A DNA stretch of 16,008 nt from JANXSD01 sp038206385 (GTDB taxonomy: Bacteria > Bacteroidota > Bacteroidia > AKYH767-A > OLB10), in NCBI GenBank assembly GCA_038206385.1, contig JBBRAW010000086.1, positions 1-16,008 on the forward strand, written 5' to 3'. Shown here piece after piece: positions 6,865 through 14,926 of this stretch (position 1 is the first letter of the stretch; every line of letters begins with the position of its first letter). Position numbers and translations under genes: made by a program. The notes under the pieces are model-generated. The model saw only the letters and a list, made by a program, of their open reading frames with translations. It made no database searches and was not told where the DNA came from.

Positions 6865-8088
6865 TTATTCATCACGTAATGCAACTACAGGTTCTATTTT
6901 TGCGGCTCTTAATGCGGGGAATAATCCTGCTAATCCTCCAGCAATGATTAATAACAACGTAGCCGTTAACGCAACATTTATATCCACACTTGGATTCAGA
7001 AAGAAATCGCTTGCGGGCATAAACTTTTGAGCCATTTGCAGCAAGAAAACACCAGACACTAATCCAATATATCCTGCAACAGCTGTTATCAAAACACTTT
7101 CTTGAATGATCATTGAAATAATAGAATTGGGAGTAGCTCCTATTGCTTTTCTAACGCCAATTTCTTTCGTTCTCTCTTTTACTGCTATCATCATGATGTT
7201 GCTTACACCAACAATTCCGGCTATAAGTGTTCCGATGCCAATAATCCAAATAAACAAACGAATTCCTTGCAATAAATTCATGATGCGTTGATATTCTATT
7301 GTGTTATTAGTAACTCTAATTGCATCATCGTCATTGGGGTCGAATAAATATTTTTTTGCAAGTTGTTGTTTAATTTTATCTGCTAATTGTGAACTTGCTT
7401 CAATTGTAGCTTGTCCAGTACTCATCCATATTACTCCCAAATGATTTTGTCCATTGAATGCACGTTGAGCTGTGCTTACAGGAATATATATTCGATCATT
7501 ATCCCCTCTGCCTGGATCTGTAAAAACACCGATCACTTTAAAAGGAATTCCATCAACATTAAAATATTTTCCAATGGCATCTTCCTTCTTAAACAATGCA
7601 TCACGAACTGGAACTCCAATTGCAGCAACTTTTCGATATTGTGCGATATCAAAATCATTTACAAATCGCCCTTCAATCACTGTACAATTTTCTAAATAAT
7701 CATGATCCGGCATACATGATCTTGTAAAATAAGAGCCCGTTTCATTTTTATACGTTAATGTTTTATTACCTCTATCGTAAGAAGCTGTAATTTTATTTTC
7801 TTTCGATTCATTATGAATCATTGCATAATCTTCGTTAGTAAGTTGGATATTTCTTCCAGGCTGAAAACCTTTGAATGCCTTTGTAGTTATTCCACCATTT
7901 ATCCAAATTGAATTTACTGCATCCGATTCAAATTGCTTGGAAGCACCGTTACTTAATCCTTGACCAGAGCCTAAGAGAATTATCAGAATAAAGATTCCCC
8001 AAGCTACACTAAAGGCAGTGAGGAACGTACGGAGTCTATTCGCTCTGATTGTTTCAAAAATCTCTATCCAAACTTCTTTGTTAAACAT
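6865..8088 (-). CDS. MacB/FtsX-type ABC transporter permease (first of pair)
   Basis: A 407-residue inner-membrane permease. The first helix is about residues 20-41 (RTFLTAFSVAWGIFILIILL, then GSGQGL). It is followed by a periplasmic MacB_PCD-like domain with the phrase FQPGRNIQLTNEDY. Three C-terminal helices follow: about 271-298 (FIWIIGIGTLIAGIVGVSNI), 325-350 and 372-393. Before the second of these comes the coupling motif VKERTKEIGVRKAIGATPNS. The end, RAAKIEPVVALRDE, is the family's usual C-terminus. Its ATG overlaps the stop of the ATPase gene (TAATG), pointing to translational coupling and fixed stoichiometry. It should be energised by that ATPase and dimerise with the second permease (family knowledge plus inference). 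MacB-like pumps move peptides, macrolides, lipids or signals from the periplasm outward; the substrate here is unknown. Confidence 0.94.
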   Translation of the reverse strand: MFNKEVWIEIFETIRANRLRTFLTAFSVAWGIFILIILLGSGQGLSNGASKQFESDAVNSIWINGGITTKAFKGFQPGRNIQLTNEDYAMIHNESKENKITASYDRGNKTLTYKNETGSYFTRSCMPDHDYLENCTVIEGRFVNDFDIAQYRKVAAIGVPVRDALFKKEDAIGKYFNVDGIPFKVIGVFTDPGRGDNDRIYIPVSTAQRAFNGQNHLGVIWMSTGQATIEASSQLADKIKQQLAKKYLFDPNDDDAIRVTNNTIEYQRIMNLLQGIRLFIWIIGIGTLIAGIVGVSNIMMIAVKERTKEIGVRKAIGATPNSIISMIIQESVLITAVAGYIGLVSGVFLLQMAQKFMPASDFFLNPSVDINVALTATLLLIIAGGLAGLFPALRAAKIEPVVALRDE

Positions 8089-8753
8089 TAGGCGTTTACA
8101 ATTAATCCATCTTTAATATGAATAACTCTTTGTGTACGTGCGGCAACATCTTGCTCATGCGTTACAATTACCAACGTAACTCCTGACCTATGTATATCGT
8201 GAAGAATATCCATCACCTCACTTGTTGTTGTAGAATCGAGTGATCCAGTTGGTTCATCGGCAAATATTACCTTAGGCTTTGCAATTAAAGCGCGAGCTAT
8301 CGCAACTCTTTGCTTTTGACCTCCTGAAAGTTCATTCGGAGCATGATGTGCCCAATCTTTTAATCCTACCTTATCAAGATACTCGAGAGCTAATTTATTT
8401 CTTTCTTTTCTACCTACATTTTGATAGTATAATGGAAGCGCTACATTTTCCATTGCATTTTTGAACGACAAAAGATTAAAAGATTGAAAGATAAAACCAA
8501 GAAACTTATTTCTCAAATGAGCAGCTCTTGTTTGACTTAAATTTTTTATTAAAGTACCATTAAGATAATAATCTCCTGAATCATATTCATCGAGAATTCC
8601 TAAGATGTTTAGTAAGGTAGATTTTCCTGAACCCGACGAGCCCATGATCGAAACCATTTCTCCTTCATTAATCTTCATATCAATACCTTTAAGAACATGC
8701 ATTCCGCTTGTTCCCATTTTGTAGGTTTTATTTACTCCGCTAAGAGTGATCAT
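8088..8753 (-). CDS. MacB/LolD-type ABC transporter ATP-binding protein
   Basis: A 221-residue stand-alone nucleotide-binding protein, first gene of the operon. All ABC motifs are intact: Walker A GSSGSGKST (38-46), Q-loop Gln90 in IFQSFNLL, signature LSGGQKQR (142-149), Walker B VIFADEPTG with catalytic Glu167, D-loop SLDS, and switch His199 in VTHE. Length and the N-terminus (LSGVNKTYKMGTSGMHVLKG) fit the LolD/MacB/FtsE class that drives mechanotransmission permeases rather than import channels. It is followed immediately by two permeases and an adaptor, so it hydrolyses ATP on the cytoplasmic face of that exporter. A -7 promoter element lies about 20 nt upstream of the ATG. In MacB itself the ATPase and permease are fused; here they are separate, as is common in Bacteroidota. 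Confidence 0.96.
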   Translation of the reverse strand: MITLSGVNKTYKMGTSGMHVLKGIDMKINEGEMVSIMGSSGSGKSTLLNILGILDEYDSGDYYLNGTLIKNLSQTRAAHLRNKFLGFIFQSFNLLSFKNAMENVALPLYYQNVGRKERNKLALEYLDKVGLKDWAHHAPNELSGGQKQRVAIARALIAKPKVIFADEPTGSLDSTTTSEVMDILHDIHRSGVTLVIVTHEQDVAARTQRVIHIKDGLIVNA

Positions 8754-8770
8754 AATGCTAGCTTAAAATA

Positions 8771-8803
8771 CAAACTTAAGAGGTTAGAGGAATTAATAAT
8801 AAA
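8771..8803 (-). promoter_or_regulatory. Probable promoter of the ATPase-permease-permease-adaptor operon
   Basis: The minus strand reads TAAGTTTG (8778-8771), matching the -7 consensus TAnnTTTG. A weak -33 candidate TTTA (8803-8800) lies 21 nt upstream, the same spacing as in the metH promoter. A start near 8764 would leave only about 11 nt before the ATG. Confidence 0.45.
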
Positions 8804-8828
8804 GGTTTCGATCAAACGTTGATAGTTA

Positions 8829-8858
8829 CTGACAAAGAGGATAAAATCGCTGACAAAG
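8829..8858. repeat. Direct repeat CTGACAAAG x2, 21-bp period
   Basis: CTGACAAAG occurs at 8829-8837 and 8850-8858. The 21-bp period is about two helical turns, so both copies face the same side of the DNA. The pair lies upstream of the probable efflux-operon promoter and could be a regulator site; it may also be chance. Confidence 0.35.
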
Positions 8859-8896
8859 CGAATTGAAACATCGAGAAGAAATTGATTTAATTATGC

Positions 8897-8933
8897 AAGG
8901 AGAGTGGCAAATGTCACAACACTTATCCTCCTT
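8897..8933 (-). other. Imperfect hairpin downstream of metH
   Basis: On the minus strand AAGGAG pairs with CTCCTT and, after a GATA bulge, AGTG pairs with CACT, around a 13-nt loop. It lies 25-61 nt past the metH stop. No T run follows, so it is at best a weak terminator or a 3'-end stabiliser. I see no better metH terminator before the efflux operon. Confidence 0.3.
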
Positions 8934-8957
8934 ATCGAATAAACAACTTTCATTGTA

Positions 8958-11900
8958 TTAATAATTAATCGCAGGACTCAACCATCGTTCAGTTTCTTCA
9001 AAGCTCAATCCCTTACGCACCGAATAATCCTCCACTTGTTCACGCGTAATTTTCCCTAAACCAAAATAATGAGATTCTGGATGTGAAAGATACAACCCAC
9101 TCACTGCGGCTGTTGGAATCATCGCTAAACTTTCTGTCATCGTGATGCCAGTATTTTTTTCAACTTCAAGCAATTTAAATAACAATAATTTTTCTGTATG
9201 ATCAGGTTGCGCAGGATAACCTGGTGCTGGTCGTATTCCGCGATAACTCTCCTTAATTAATTCATCACTTGAAAAAGATTCTGTTTTTGAGTAACCCCAA
9301 AATTCTTTACGGACGCGTTCATGCAAATGCTCTGCAAAAGCTTCTGCTAAACGATCCGCTAAGGCCTTTAACATGATGGCGCTGTAATCATCGTGATCTA
9401 TTTCAAAACGTTTTACGTGTTCGTCGATACCTTCACCTGCCGTTACTGCGAATCCTCCAATATAATCCGTAATATCTAACTCTTTTGGTGCTAGAAAATC
9501 AGCTAATGCAATGTTGGATTGTCCTGCTGGTTTTTTTGTTTGCTGACGTAATGAATGAAAGGTAGTTAATAACTCACTTCGGCTTTCAGTTGTGTAAACT
9601 TCCATATCATCATTTACTGCATTGGCTGGATAAATTCCAATAACTGCATTTGCGGTAAGCCACTTTTCTTTCACTAGTTGATTCAACATTTTTTGTGCAT
9701 CATCAAATAATTTTTTTGCTTCAACACCTCTTTCAGGATCATTGAAAATTTTAGGATAACTTCCTTTCATTTCCCAGCTATGAAAAAATGGCGTCCAATC
9801 GATATATGGAATTAAATCAGCTAATGGATAATTTTTAAATGATTTAGTTCCGATAAAAGCGGGCTTAACAATTGCTCCATTCGACCAATCCGCTTTGAAT
9901 TTATTTCTTCGTGCTTCCGCTAACGAAATAAATTTTGTTGCTGATTGAGCGGCACTATTTAGAATTCGAAGGCGTTCATAATCATCATTCGTTTTGCGAA
10001 TAAATTCTTCACGATTTTCTTTAGATATTAATGTACTTGCAACAGGAACACTTCGTGATGCATCATTCACATGTATAACAGCATTTTTATAATGTGGTGC
10101 TATCTTAACAGCTGTATGCACTTTTGAAGTAGTTGCTCCACCAATCATTAATGGCATCGTAAACCCTCTGCGTTCCATTTCCTTTGCAACGTGAACCATT
10201 TCATCTAATGAAGGAGTAATTAATCCACTAAGACCAATAATGTCAACTTCTTCTTTTATCGCTGCATCTAATATTTTATCACAAGAAACCATGACGCCTA
10301 AGTCGATGATTTCATAATTATTACAAGCTAAAACAACACCCACAATATTTTTTCCAATATCATGCACATCTCCTTTTACAGTAGCCATTAATATTTTTCC
10401 TGCTTTCGATGCACCTTCTACTTTTTCAGCTTCTAGATAAGGCATTAAAAACGCAACAGCCTTTTTCATTACACGTGCGCTTTTCACTACTTGAGGTAAA
10501 AACATTTTTCCATCTGCAAATAAATCACCAACCACATTCATCCCATCCATCAATGGACCTTCAATAAGATGCAGTGCTTTATCAAATTTTTGTCGTGCCT
10601 CTTCCACATCAACATCAATATATTCAACAATACCTTTTACTAATGCATGTTTTAATCTTTCTTCTACAACATCGTTGCGCCATGCTTCATCACGTTCTTG
10701 TTTTTTTCCAGCACCTTTTATTTGTTCTGCGTATATGATTAAACGTTCTGTTGCTTCTTCATTTCTATCAAACAAAACATCTTCAACGCGTTCTAATAAC
10801 TCTTTTGGAATCTCATCATACACTTGCAATTGACCAGGATTTACAATTCCCATATCCATACCTGCTTTGATAGCGTGGTATAAAAATGCAGCATGAATTG
10901 CTTCACGAACGTGATCATTTCCACGAAAAGAAAAAGAGACATTACTTACTCCTCCACTCACTTTTGCATGCGGAAGATTTTCTTTAATCCACCTCGTAGA
11001 ATCGAAAAAATCAAGTGCATTACGACGATGTTCATCCATGCCTGTTGCAACAGGAAAAATATTTGGATCAAAAATAATATCTTGAGGAGGGAAACCTACA
11101 CGATCAACTAAAATATCATACGCTCTTTTACATATTTCTTTTCTTCTTTCAAGTGAATCTGCTTGTCCTTGTTCATCGAATGCCATTACAATAACTGCAG
11201 CACCAAATTTTCGAATGATGTTCGCTTGTTTAATAAATGATTCTTCTCCTTCCTTCAAAGAAATTGAATTTACAATACTTTTTCCTTGTGTACATTTCAA
11301 TCCTGCTTCTATCACAAAAAATTTGGATGAATCAATCATGATTGGGAGTTTTGAAATATCAGGTTCGGAAGCAACGAGGTGTAAAAAACGCACCATCGCC
11401 TTTTCGGAATCTAACATTCCTTCGTCCATATTTATATCAATAGCTTGTGCACCACCTTCTACTTGATTACGTGCAATCGCTAATGCTTCTTCGTATTCAT
11501 TATCGGCAATTAATTTTGCAAATTTTCTACTCCCAGTAACATTAGTACGTTCACCAATATTCATGAAATTACTTTCTGGACGCAAGGTAACAGCTTCCAA
11601 TCCACTTAAGTGAAGGAGGGTATCTGGTTGTGGGCGTTTGCGAGGAGAAATATTTTTTGCGAGAGCTGCTATTTCACGAATATGATCTGGTGTTGTTCCG
11701 CAACATCCACCAACAATATTTAAGAAACCGCTTTTTAAAAAATCTTCAATTTGATGCCCCATATCGTGAGGTGTTTCATCGTATTCACCAAATTGATTTG
11801 GCAAACCTGCATTCGGATATGCACTAATATAAAATGGAGCCTTTACTGATAATTCTTCTAAGTGTGGACGCATTTCCTTTGCTCCGAGTGCGCAATTTAA

Positions 11901-12629
11901 TCCAATACTTAAAAGATTTACATGCGACATTGAATTCAAAAACGCTTCTACGGTTTGGCCACTTAATGTTCTTCCACTTGCATCTGTAATTGTTCCTGAA
12001 ATCATTATTGGAAGTTGTAACGAACGAGATTCCAGAACAGTTTGAATTGCATAAAGAGCGGCCTTTGCATTCAGTGTATCAAATATTGTTTCTATCAAAA
12101 GCAAATCTACACCACCATCAATTAAACCATTTAATTGTTCTGTATACGCTTCAACTAAATCATCAAAACTTACTGCACGAAAGCCTGGATCATTTACATC
12201 AGGCGATAACGAGGCAGTGCGATTTGTTGGTCCGAGTGCACCTGCAATATACTTAGTAATTGTGTTGCCCTTCACATTATAAAACTCTTCGATAGCCGAC
12301 TTTGCAAGCTTTGCTGATTCAAAATTTATTTCATAAGCAAGCGATTCCATTTTATAATCTGCGAGTGAAATACGTTGTGAATTAAATGTATTTGTTTCGA
12401 TGATATCTGCGCCAGCATATAAATATTCGAGATGAATACCACGAATAATTTCTGGTTGTGTTAAACTCAACAAATCATTATTTCCTTTCAAATCATGTTG
12501 CCATGTTTTGAATCTCTCACCACGATAATCTTCTTCTTCGAGTTTATGTTGTTGAATCATTGTTCCCATTGCACCATCAATGATGAGAATGCGGTTTTCA
12601 AGATCCTTGTAAATAGATTGTTGTTTCAT
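8958..12629 (-). CDS. metH: Cobalamin-dependent methionine synthase
   Basis: Transfers the methyl group of 5-methyltetrahydrofolate to homocysteine through bound methylcobalamin, in the cytoplasm. At 1223 residues it is close in length to E. coli MetH. All four modules are present. The homocysteine domain (about 5-330) has zinc ligands Cys246 (GLNCALGAKEM) and Cys309/Cys310 (GGCCGTTPDH). The folate (pterin-binding) domain (about 350-615) includes NIGERTNVTGSRKF and NSISLKEGE. The cobalamin module has a cap at about 645-735 and the DVHDIG motif, with the lower-ligand His756, followed by SGLITPS and GGATTS. The C-terminal activation domain (about 890-1223) has the AdoMet-binding RPAPGYPAQPDH at 1133-1144. 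I start at the ATG at 12629. The frame is open to 12677, but that extension runs through the riboswitch terminator, so it is not coding. A SAM-I riboswitch precedes the gene, so it should be shut off by high AdoMet. Confidence 0.98.
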   Translation of the reverse strand: MKQQSIYKDLENRILIIDGAMGTMIQQHKLEEEDYRGERFKTWQHDLKGNNDLLSLTQPEIIRGIHLEYLYAGADIIETNTFNSQRISLADYKMESLAYEINFESAKLAKSAIEEFYNVKGNTITKYIAGALGPTNRTASLSPDVNDPGFRAVSFDDLVEAYTEQLNGLIDGGVDLLLIETIFDTLNAKAALYAIQTVLESRSLQLPIMISGTITDASGRTLSGQTVEAFLNSMSHVNLLSIGLNCALGAKEMRPHLEELSVKAPFYISAYPNAGLPNQFGEYDETPHDMGHQIEDFLKSGFLNIVGGCCGTTPDHIREIAALAKNISPRKRPQPDTLLHLSGLEAVTLRPESNFMNIGERTNVTGSRKFAKLIADNEYEEALAIARNQVEGGAQAIDINMDEGMLDSEKAMVRFLHLVASEPDISKLPIMIDSSKFFVIEAGLKCTQGKSIVNSISLKEGEESFIKQANIIRKFGAAVIVMAFDEQGQADSLERRKEICKRAYDILVDRVGFPPQDIIFDPNIFPVATGMDEHRRNALDFFDSTRWIKENLPHAKVSGGVSNVSFSFRGNDHVREAIHAAFLYHAIKAGMDMGIVNPGQLQVYDEIPKELLERVEDVLFDRNEEATERLIIYAEQIKGAGKKQERDEAWRNDVVEERLKHALVKGIVEYIDVDVEEARQKFDKALHLIEGPLMDGMNVVGDLFADGKMFLPQVVKSARVMKKAVAFLMPYLEAEKVEGASKAGKILMATVKGDVHDIGKNIVGVVLACNNYEIIDLGVMVSCDKILDAAIKEEVDIIGLSGLITPSLDEMVHVAKEMERRGFTMPLMIGGATTSKVHTAVKIAPHYKNAVIHVNDASRSVPVASTLISKENREEFIRKTNDDYERLRILNSAAQSATKFISLAEARRNKFKADWSNGAIVKPAFIGTKSFKNYPLADLIPYIDWTPFFHSWEMKGSYPKIFNDPERGVEAKKLFDDAQKMLNQLVKEKWLTANAVIGIYPANAVNDDMEVYTTESRSELLTTFHSLRQQTKKPAGQSNIALADFLAPKELDITDYIGGFAVTAGEGIDEHVKRFEIDHDDYSAIMLKALADRLAEAFAEHLHERVRKEFWGYSKTESFSSDELIKESYRGIRPAPGYPAQPDHTEKLLLFKLLEVEKNTGITMTESLAMIPTAAVSGLYLSHPESHYFGLGKITREQVEDYSVRKGLSFEETERWLSPAINY

Positions 12630-12658
12630 GTTGAAATAATTAGTGCATGCCTTAAAAC

Positions 12659-12689
12659 AAAAAATCTCTTCTGGCATGCCAGAAGAGAT
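12659..12689 (-). terminator. Riboswitch-controlled terminator in the metH leader
   Basis: Perfect 26-bp palindrome (ATCTCTTCTGGCA at 12664-12676 with its complement at 12677-12689) followed on the minus strand by six T. It sits 29 nt before the metH ATG and 43 nt after the SAM-I aptamer, where a switchable terminator is expected. Confidence 0.9.
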
Positions 12690-12732
12690 GTATCTTTTTA
12701 TTTAATAATAATTGATGATCTACATTTTCTGA

Positions 12733-12893
12733 CACTTATCTTTTCTTACCATTAGGCAAGAGCAGGAATTGGCACCTTCTTAATTGAATTGTGAGAATGA
12801 AATTTGATATAATAGAATTTCATCCTAATATGATTCGATACAGGGTTGCCAAGGTTTCATAGGGCTCGGTCCCTCCACCTTTCTTGATAAGTG
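12733..12893 (-). promoter_or_regulatory. SAM-I (S-box) riboswitch controlling metH
   Basis: The minus strand carries the S-box core. P1 is CACTTATC (12893-12886) pairing with GATAAGTG (12740-12733). The conserved GGTGGAGGGACC...GCCC block comes next, then ATGAAACC and GGCAACC. An extended AT-rich P3 has the 8-bp core ATGAAATT/AATTTCAT. The conserved AAGGTGCCAATTCCTGC follows. P4 is TCTTGCC-TAAT-GGTAAGA (12761-12744, one G-U pair). At about 161 nt it is longer than typical because of P3. The segment AGAAAAGAT (12746-12738), which includes part of P1, can pair 8 of 9 with the first arm of the terminator (12689-12681), giving an anti-terminator. With AdoMet bound, P1 is held and the terminator forms; without it metH is read. 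The aptamer is seen in the sequence; the switching mechanism follows from the family. Confidence 0.95.
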
Positions 12894-12937
12894 CGATCGC
12901 TAAAGAATAACGAACGCTTATTTTTAAGAACAGATTA

Positions 12938-12970
12938 CAAAGCTATAACATACTTCTACTGTAAAACAAA
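12938..12970 (-). promoter_or_regulatory. metH: Promoter of the metH leader
   Basis: On the minus strand TTTG (12970-12967), 21 nt, TAGCTTTG (12945-12938): both Bacteroidota promoter elements are present. A start near 12931 places the SAM-I aptamer about 38 nt into the transcript. Confidence 0.65.
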
Positions 12971-13427
12971 GATTTGCTACATTTTTTTAAAGATATATTG
13001 TTGATAGTAAATATGCAATATACAACGTTTCCCATGGATTACTTTAATAATTGGAAATTGTAATTAAGCATTATTGTTTGTTACTAAGGAGTTTTCTAAA
13101 AATGGTAATCATTTGAATCTTTTGGTCCTAAAATCATTTACATAATCGATTTAGTATCGCTGATTTAAAAAAAGTATTTGCAAAATTTATTCGAAAAATG
13201 CAGGTATTAGGTATTCAAAAATTACATGATTGTTTTAAATAAGCATTTTGGTGAATTAAAACAGGGTAAAATCCAATATAGATTTTACCCTGTTTTATAT
13301 TTAAAATTACTACATAAAATATTGATTTTAAGATGTCTAAACAAAGAAGGCAAAGATTTATCCTTCACCTAATTGCGAGTAGATTTTATAAAAATGATTT
13401 ATAATAAAGAAATTGCGATATAGGAAC
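12971..13427. other. Gene-free intergenic stretch between divergent metH and the OmpA-family gene
   Basis: About 460 AT-rich bases with no reading frame I can support on either strand; the longest ATG frames are a few tens of codons and look random. The only clear structure is the isolated hairpin at 13257-13297. I find no tRNA, known RNA family or repeat array here. Confidence 0.6.
13257..13297. terminator. Orphan 17-bp hairpin, terminator-like in both directions
   Basis: Perfect stem TAAAACAGGGTAAAATC (13257-13273) with its complement (13281-13297) and a 7-nt loop CAATATA. T-rich arms give it terminator character on both strands, but the T runs are only four long. No gene ends nearby: metH and the OmpA-family gene both point away from it. 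Confidence 0.55.
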
Positions 13428-13435
13428 TACATTTG
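13428..13435 (+). promoter_or_regulatory. Probable -7 element of the OmpA-family gene
   Basis: TACATTTG matches TAnnTTTG. Transcription would start near 13442, giving a leader of about 31 nt that begins at CCTAAAGGG. No clear -33 TTTG box is present. Confidence 0.4.
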
Positions 13436-13472
13436 TCGCCCCTAAAGGGAGAAATTAACAACCTGAATCATA

Positions 13473-14879
13473 ATGAAAAAAATTTTATTAATCTGGATTA
13501 CACTCAGCTTATTTGCCATCGCTGTTAAGGCTCAAACACAAGATCGTCCATTTGCCCTAGGGGTATTTGGTGGTCTCACGCAATACAATGGTGATCTTGG
13601 CAATGGCTTTTATGATATGAGTCAAACTAAGTATGGACATATCGGCTTAAATGCAGCTTGGTACATTACTCCTCGTTTTGATTTCGTATTAAATTCGACA
13701 TACGGGAATATAGGTTACACAGAGAACAAGTTAAAGAGTTTTCATGGGGAACAAATCCAACTCAATACTCATTTCAATTACAACCTAGTCAACTCTGATA
13801 AAAATCGTATTATCCCTTACCTTTTAGGAGGAATTGGCGCTGCATACTATCCAAAGAAATATGATATTGTTCCTGGTCTTGACTTTTTTGCAATATTTGG
13901 CGGTGGTATACGTGTAAAAATTACTGATCGTATCAATCTGCATCTACAAGAAGCATTTGCTTATGGTGATCATGATGAGCGTGATGGTGAAGTTCGATAT
14001 AACAACGATGGTTTTTTAATGCATAGTGTTGGACTTACCTTCAGTTTCGCTGGTCAAAAAGATGAAGATAAAGATGGCGTATCAGATAAGAATGACAAAT
14101 GCCCAAATACACAAATGGGTGTTAAGGTTGATGATAAAGGTTGTCCACTTGATCGTGATGGAGATGGCATTGCAGATTATTTAGATGCGTGTCCTGATGT
14201 GAAAGGTACAGCGATGATGAAAGGATGTCCTGATAGAGATAATGACTTGGTAACCGATTCTCTTGATAAATGTCCTGATGTTGCTGGATTAGTTGCATTA
14301 AAAGGTTGTCCTGATAGAGATGCGGATGGTATTGCTGATGCAGATGATAAATGTCCTGATGTTTTTGGAACAAAAGAATTAAATGGATGCCCAGCTGTTG
14401 AATTAACAGACAGAGACAAAGATGGAATTCCTGATAAAGATGATAGATGCCCAGATACTTTTGGGATAGCGCTTAATTTCGGTTGCCCTGCAACACCTGT
14501 TGATAATGAAGTTGCACAAGTTTCGTCAGCAACTCCTGTAGCACAAGAAATTAAACAGAACATTCAATTTGAAACTGGTAAAGATGTACTTACCGTTGGA
14601 TCAAAAAACATACTAAATAATGTTGCAAAATTGATGATCGCACATAGCGAATACAAATTGAACATTGACGGTCACACTGATAATGTTGGATCTCCAGAAA
14701 AGAATATGACATTATCACAATCACGTGCTGAAATAGTAAAAAATTATCTCACAACTAAATCAGTTGATGGATCAAAATTAACAACTACAGGATTCGGACA
14801 AACGAAACCTATTGCTGACAATAAAACTGCTGAAGGAAGAGCGAAAAATCGTCGTGTTGAATTTAGAATTCAGAAATAG
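13473..14879 (+). CDS. OmpA-family outer-membrane protein with thrombospondin type 3 repeats
   Basis: A 468-residue protein that should span the outer membrane and anchor it to peptidoglycan. The signal peptide is MKKILLIWIT plus a hydrophobic stretch, with likely cleavage after VKA (residue 20). Residues about 25-193 look like an 8-stranded beta-barrel: alternating aromatic strands such as GHIGLNAAWYITPRFDFVLN and a closing strand HSVGLTFSF. Residues 196-339 hold five calcium-binding thrombospondin type 3 repeats of the form DxDxDGxxDxxDxCP...GCP, with paired Cys. Residues about 360-468 are the OmpA C-terminal domain, including NIDGHTDNVGS with Asp403 and LSQSRAEIVKNYL with Arg418, the two residues that hold diaminopimelate in this family, and the ending GRAKNRRVEFRIQ. 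Such porin/TSP3/OmpA proteins are very common in Bacteroidota. An S9 peptidase gene follows after 47 nt on the same strand; cotranscription is possible but not shown. Confidence 0.95.
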   Translation: MKKILLIWITLSLFAIAVKAQTQDRPFALGVFGGLTQYNGDLGNGFYDMSQTKYGHIGLNAAWYITPRFDFVLNSTYGNIGYTENKLKSFHGEQIQLNTHFNYNLVNSDKNRIIPYLLGGIGAAYYPKKYDIVPGLDFFAIFGGGIRVKITDRINLHLQEAFAYGDHDERDGEVRYNNDGFLMHSVGLTFSFAGQKDEDKDGVSDKNDKCPNTQMGVKVDDKGCPLDRDGDGIADYLDACPDVKGTAMMKGCPDRDNDLVTDSLDKCPDVAGLVALKGCPDRDADGIADADDKCPDVFGTKELNGCPAVELTDRDKDGIPDKDDRCPDTFGIALNFGCPATPVDNEVAQVSSATPVAQEIKQNIQFETGKDVLTVGSKNILNNVAKLMIAHSEYKLNIDGHTDNVGSPEKNMTLSQSRAEIVKNYLTTKSVDGSKLTTTGFGQTKPIADNKTAEGRAKNRRVEFRIQK

Positions 14880-14926
14880 ATTGTAACTAATTAAAATTAA
14901 CAATTTCTGTTTTAAAAAAAATTATA

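Noticed and set aside
12630..12677. N-terminal extension of metH (16 more codons)
   Set aside because: The frame passes through the riboswitch terminator palindrome and T run, which must be non-coding leader; MKQQSIYKDL at 12629 matches the normal MetH start and length.
12733..12893. Cobalamin riboswitch before the B12-dependent metH
   Set aside because: No B12-box sequence; every conserved block matches the SAM-I class.
13013..13063. Short ATG frame of 16 codons upstream of the orphan hairpin
   Set aside because: Too short, no promoter, no recognisable signal or homology; frames of this size are expected by chance.
14122..14500. Tandem repeat or CRISPR-like array
   Set aside because: The periodicity is in the protein (thrombospondin type 3 repeats), the DNA units vary in length and sequence, and the frame is intact.
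14122..14563. Long minus-strand open frames opposite the OmpA-family gene
   Set aside because: They are produced by the repeated Asp/Cys/Pro codons of the thrombospondin type 3 repeats; the proteins are low-complexity repeats with no motif.
14880..14926. Terminator between the OmpA-family and S9 peptidase genes
   Set aside because: Only an AT-only TTAAAA/TTTTAA pairing is possible, too weak to support a terminator.
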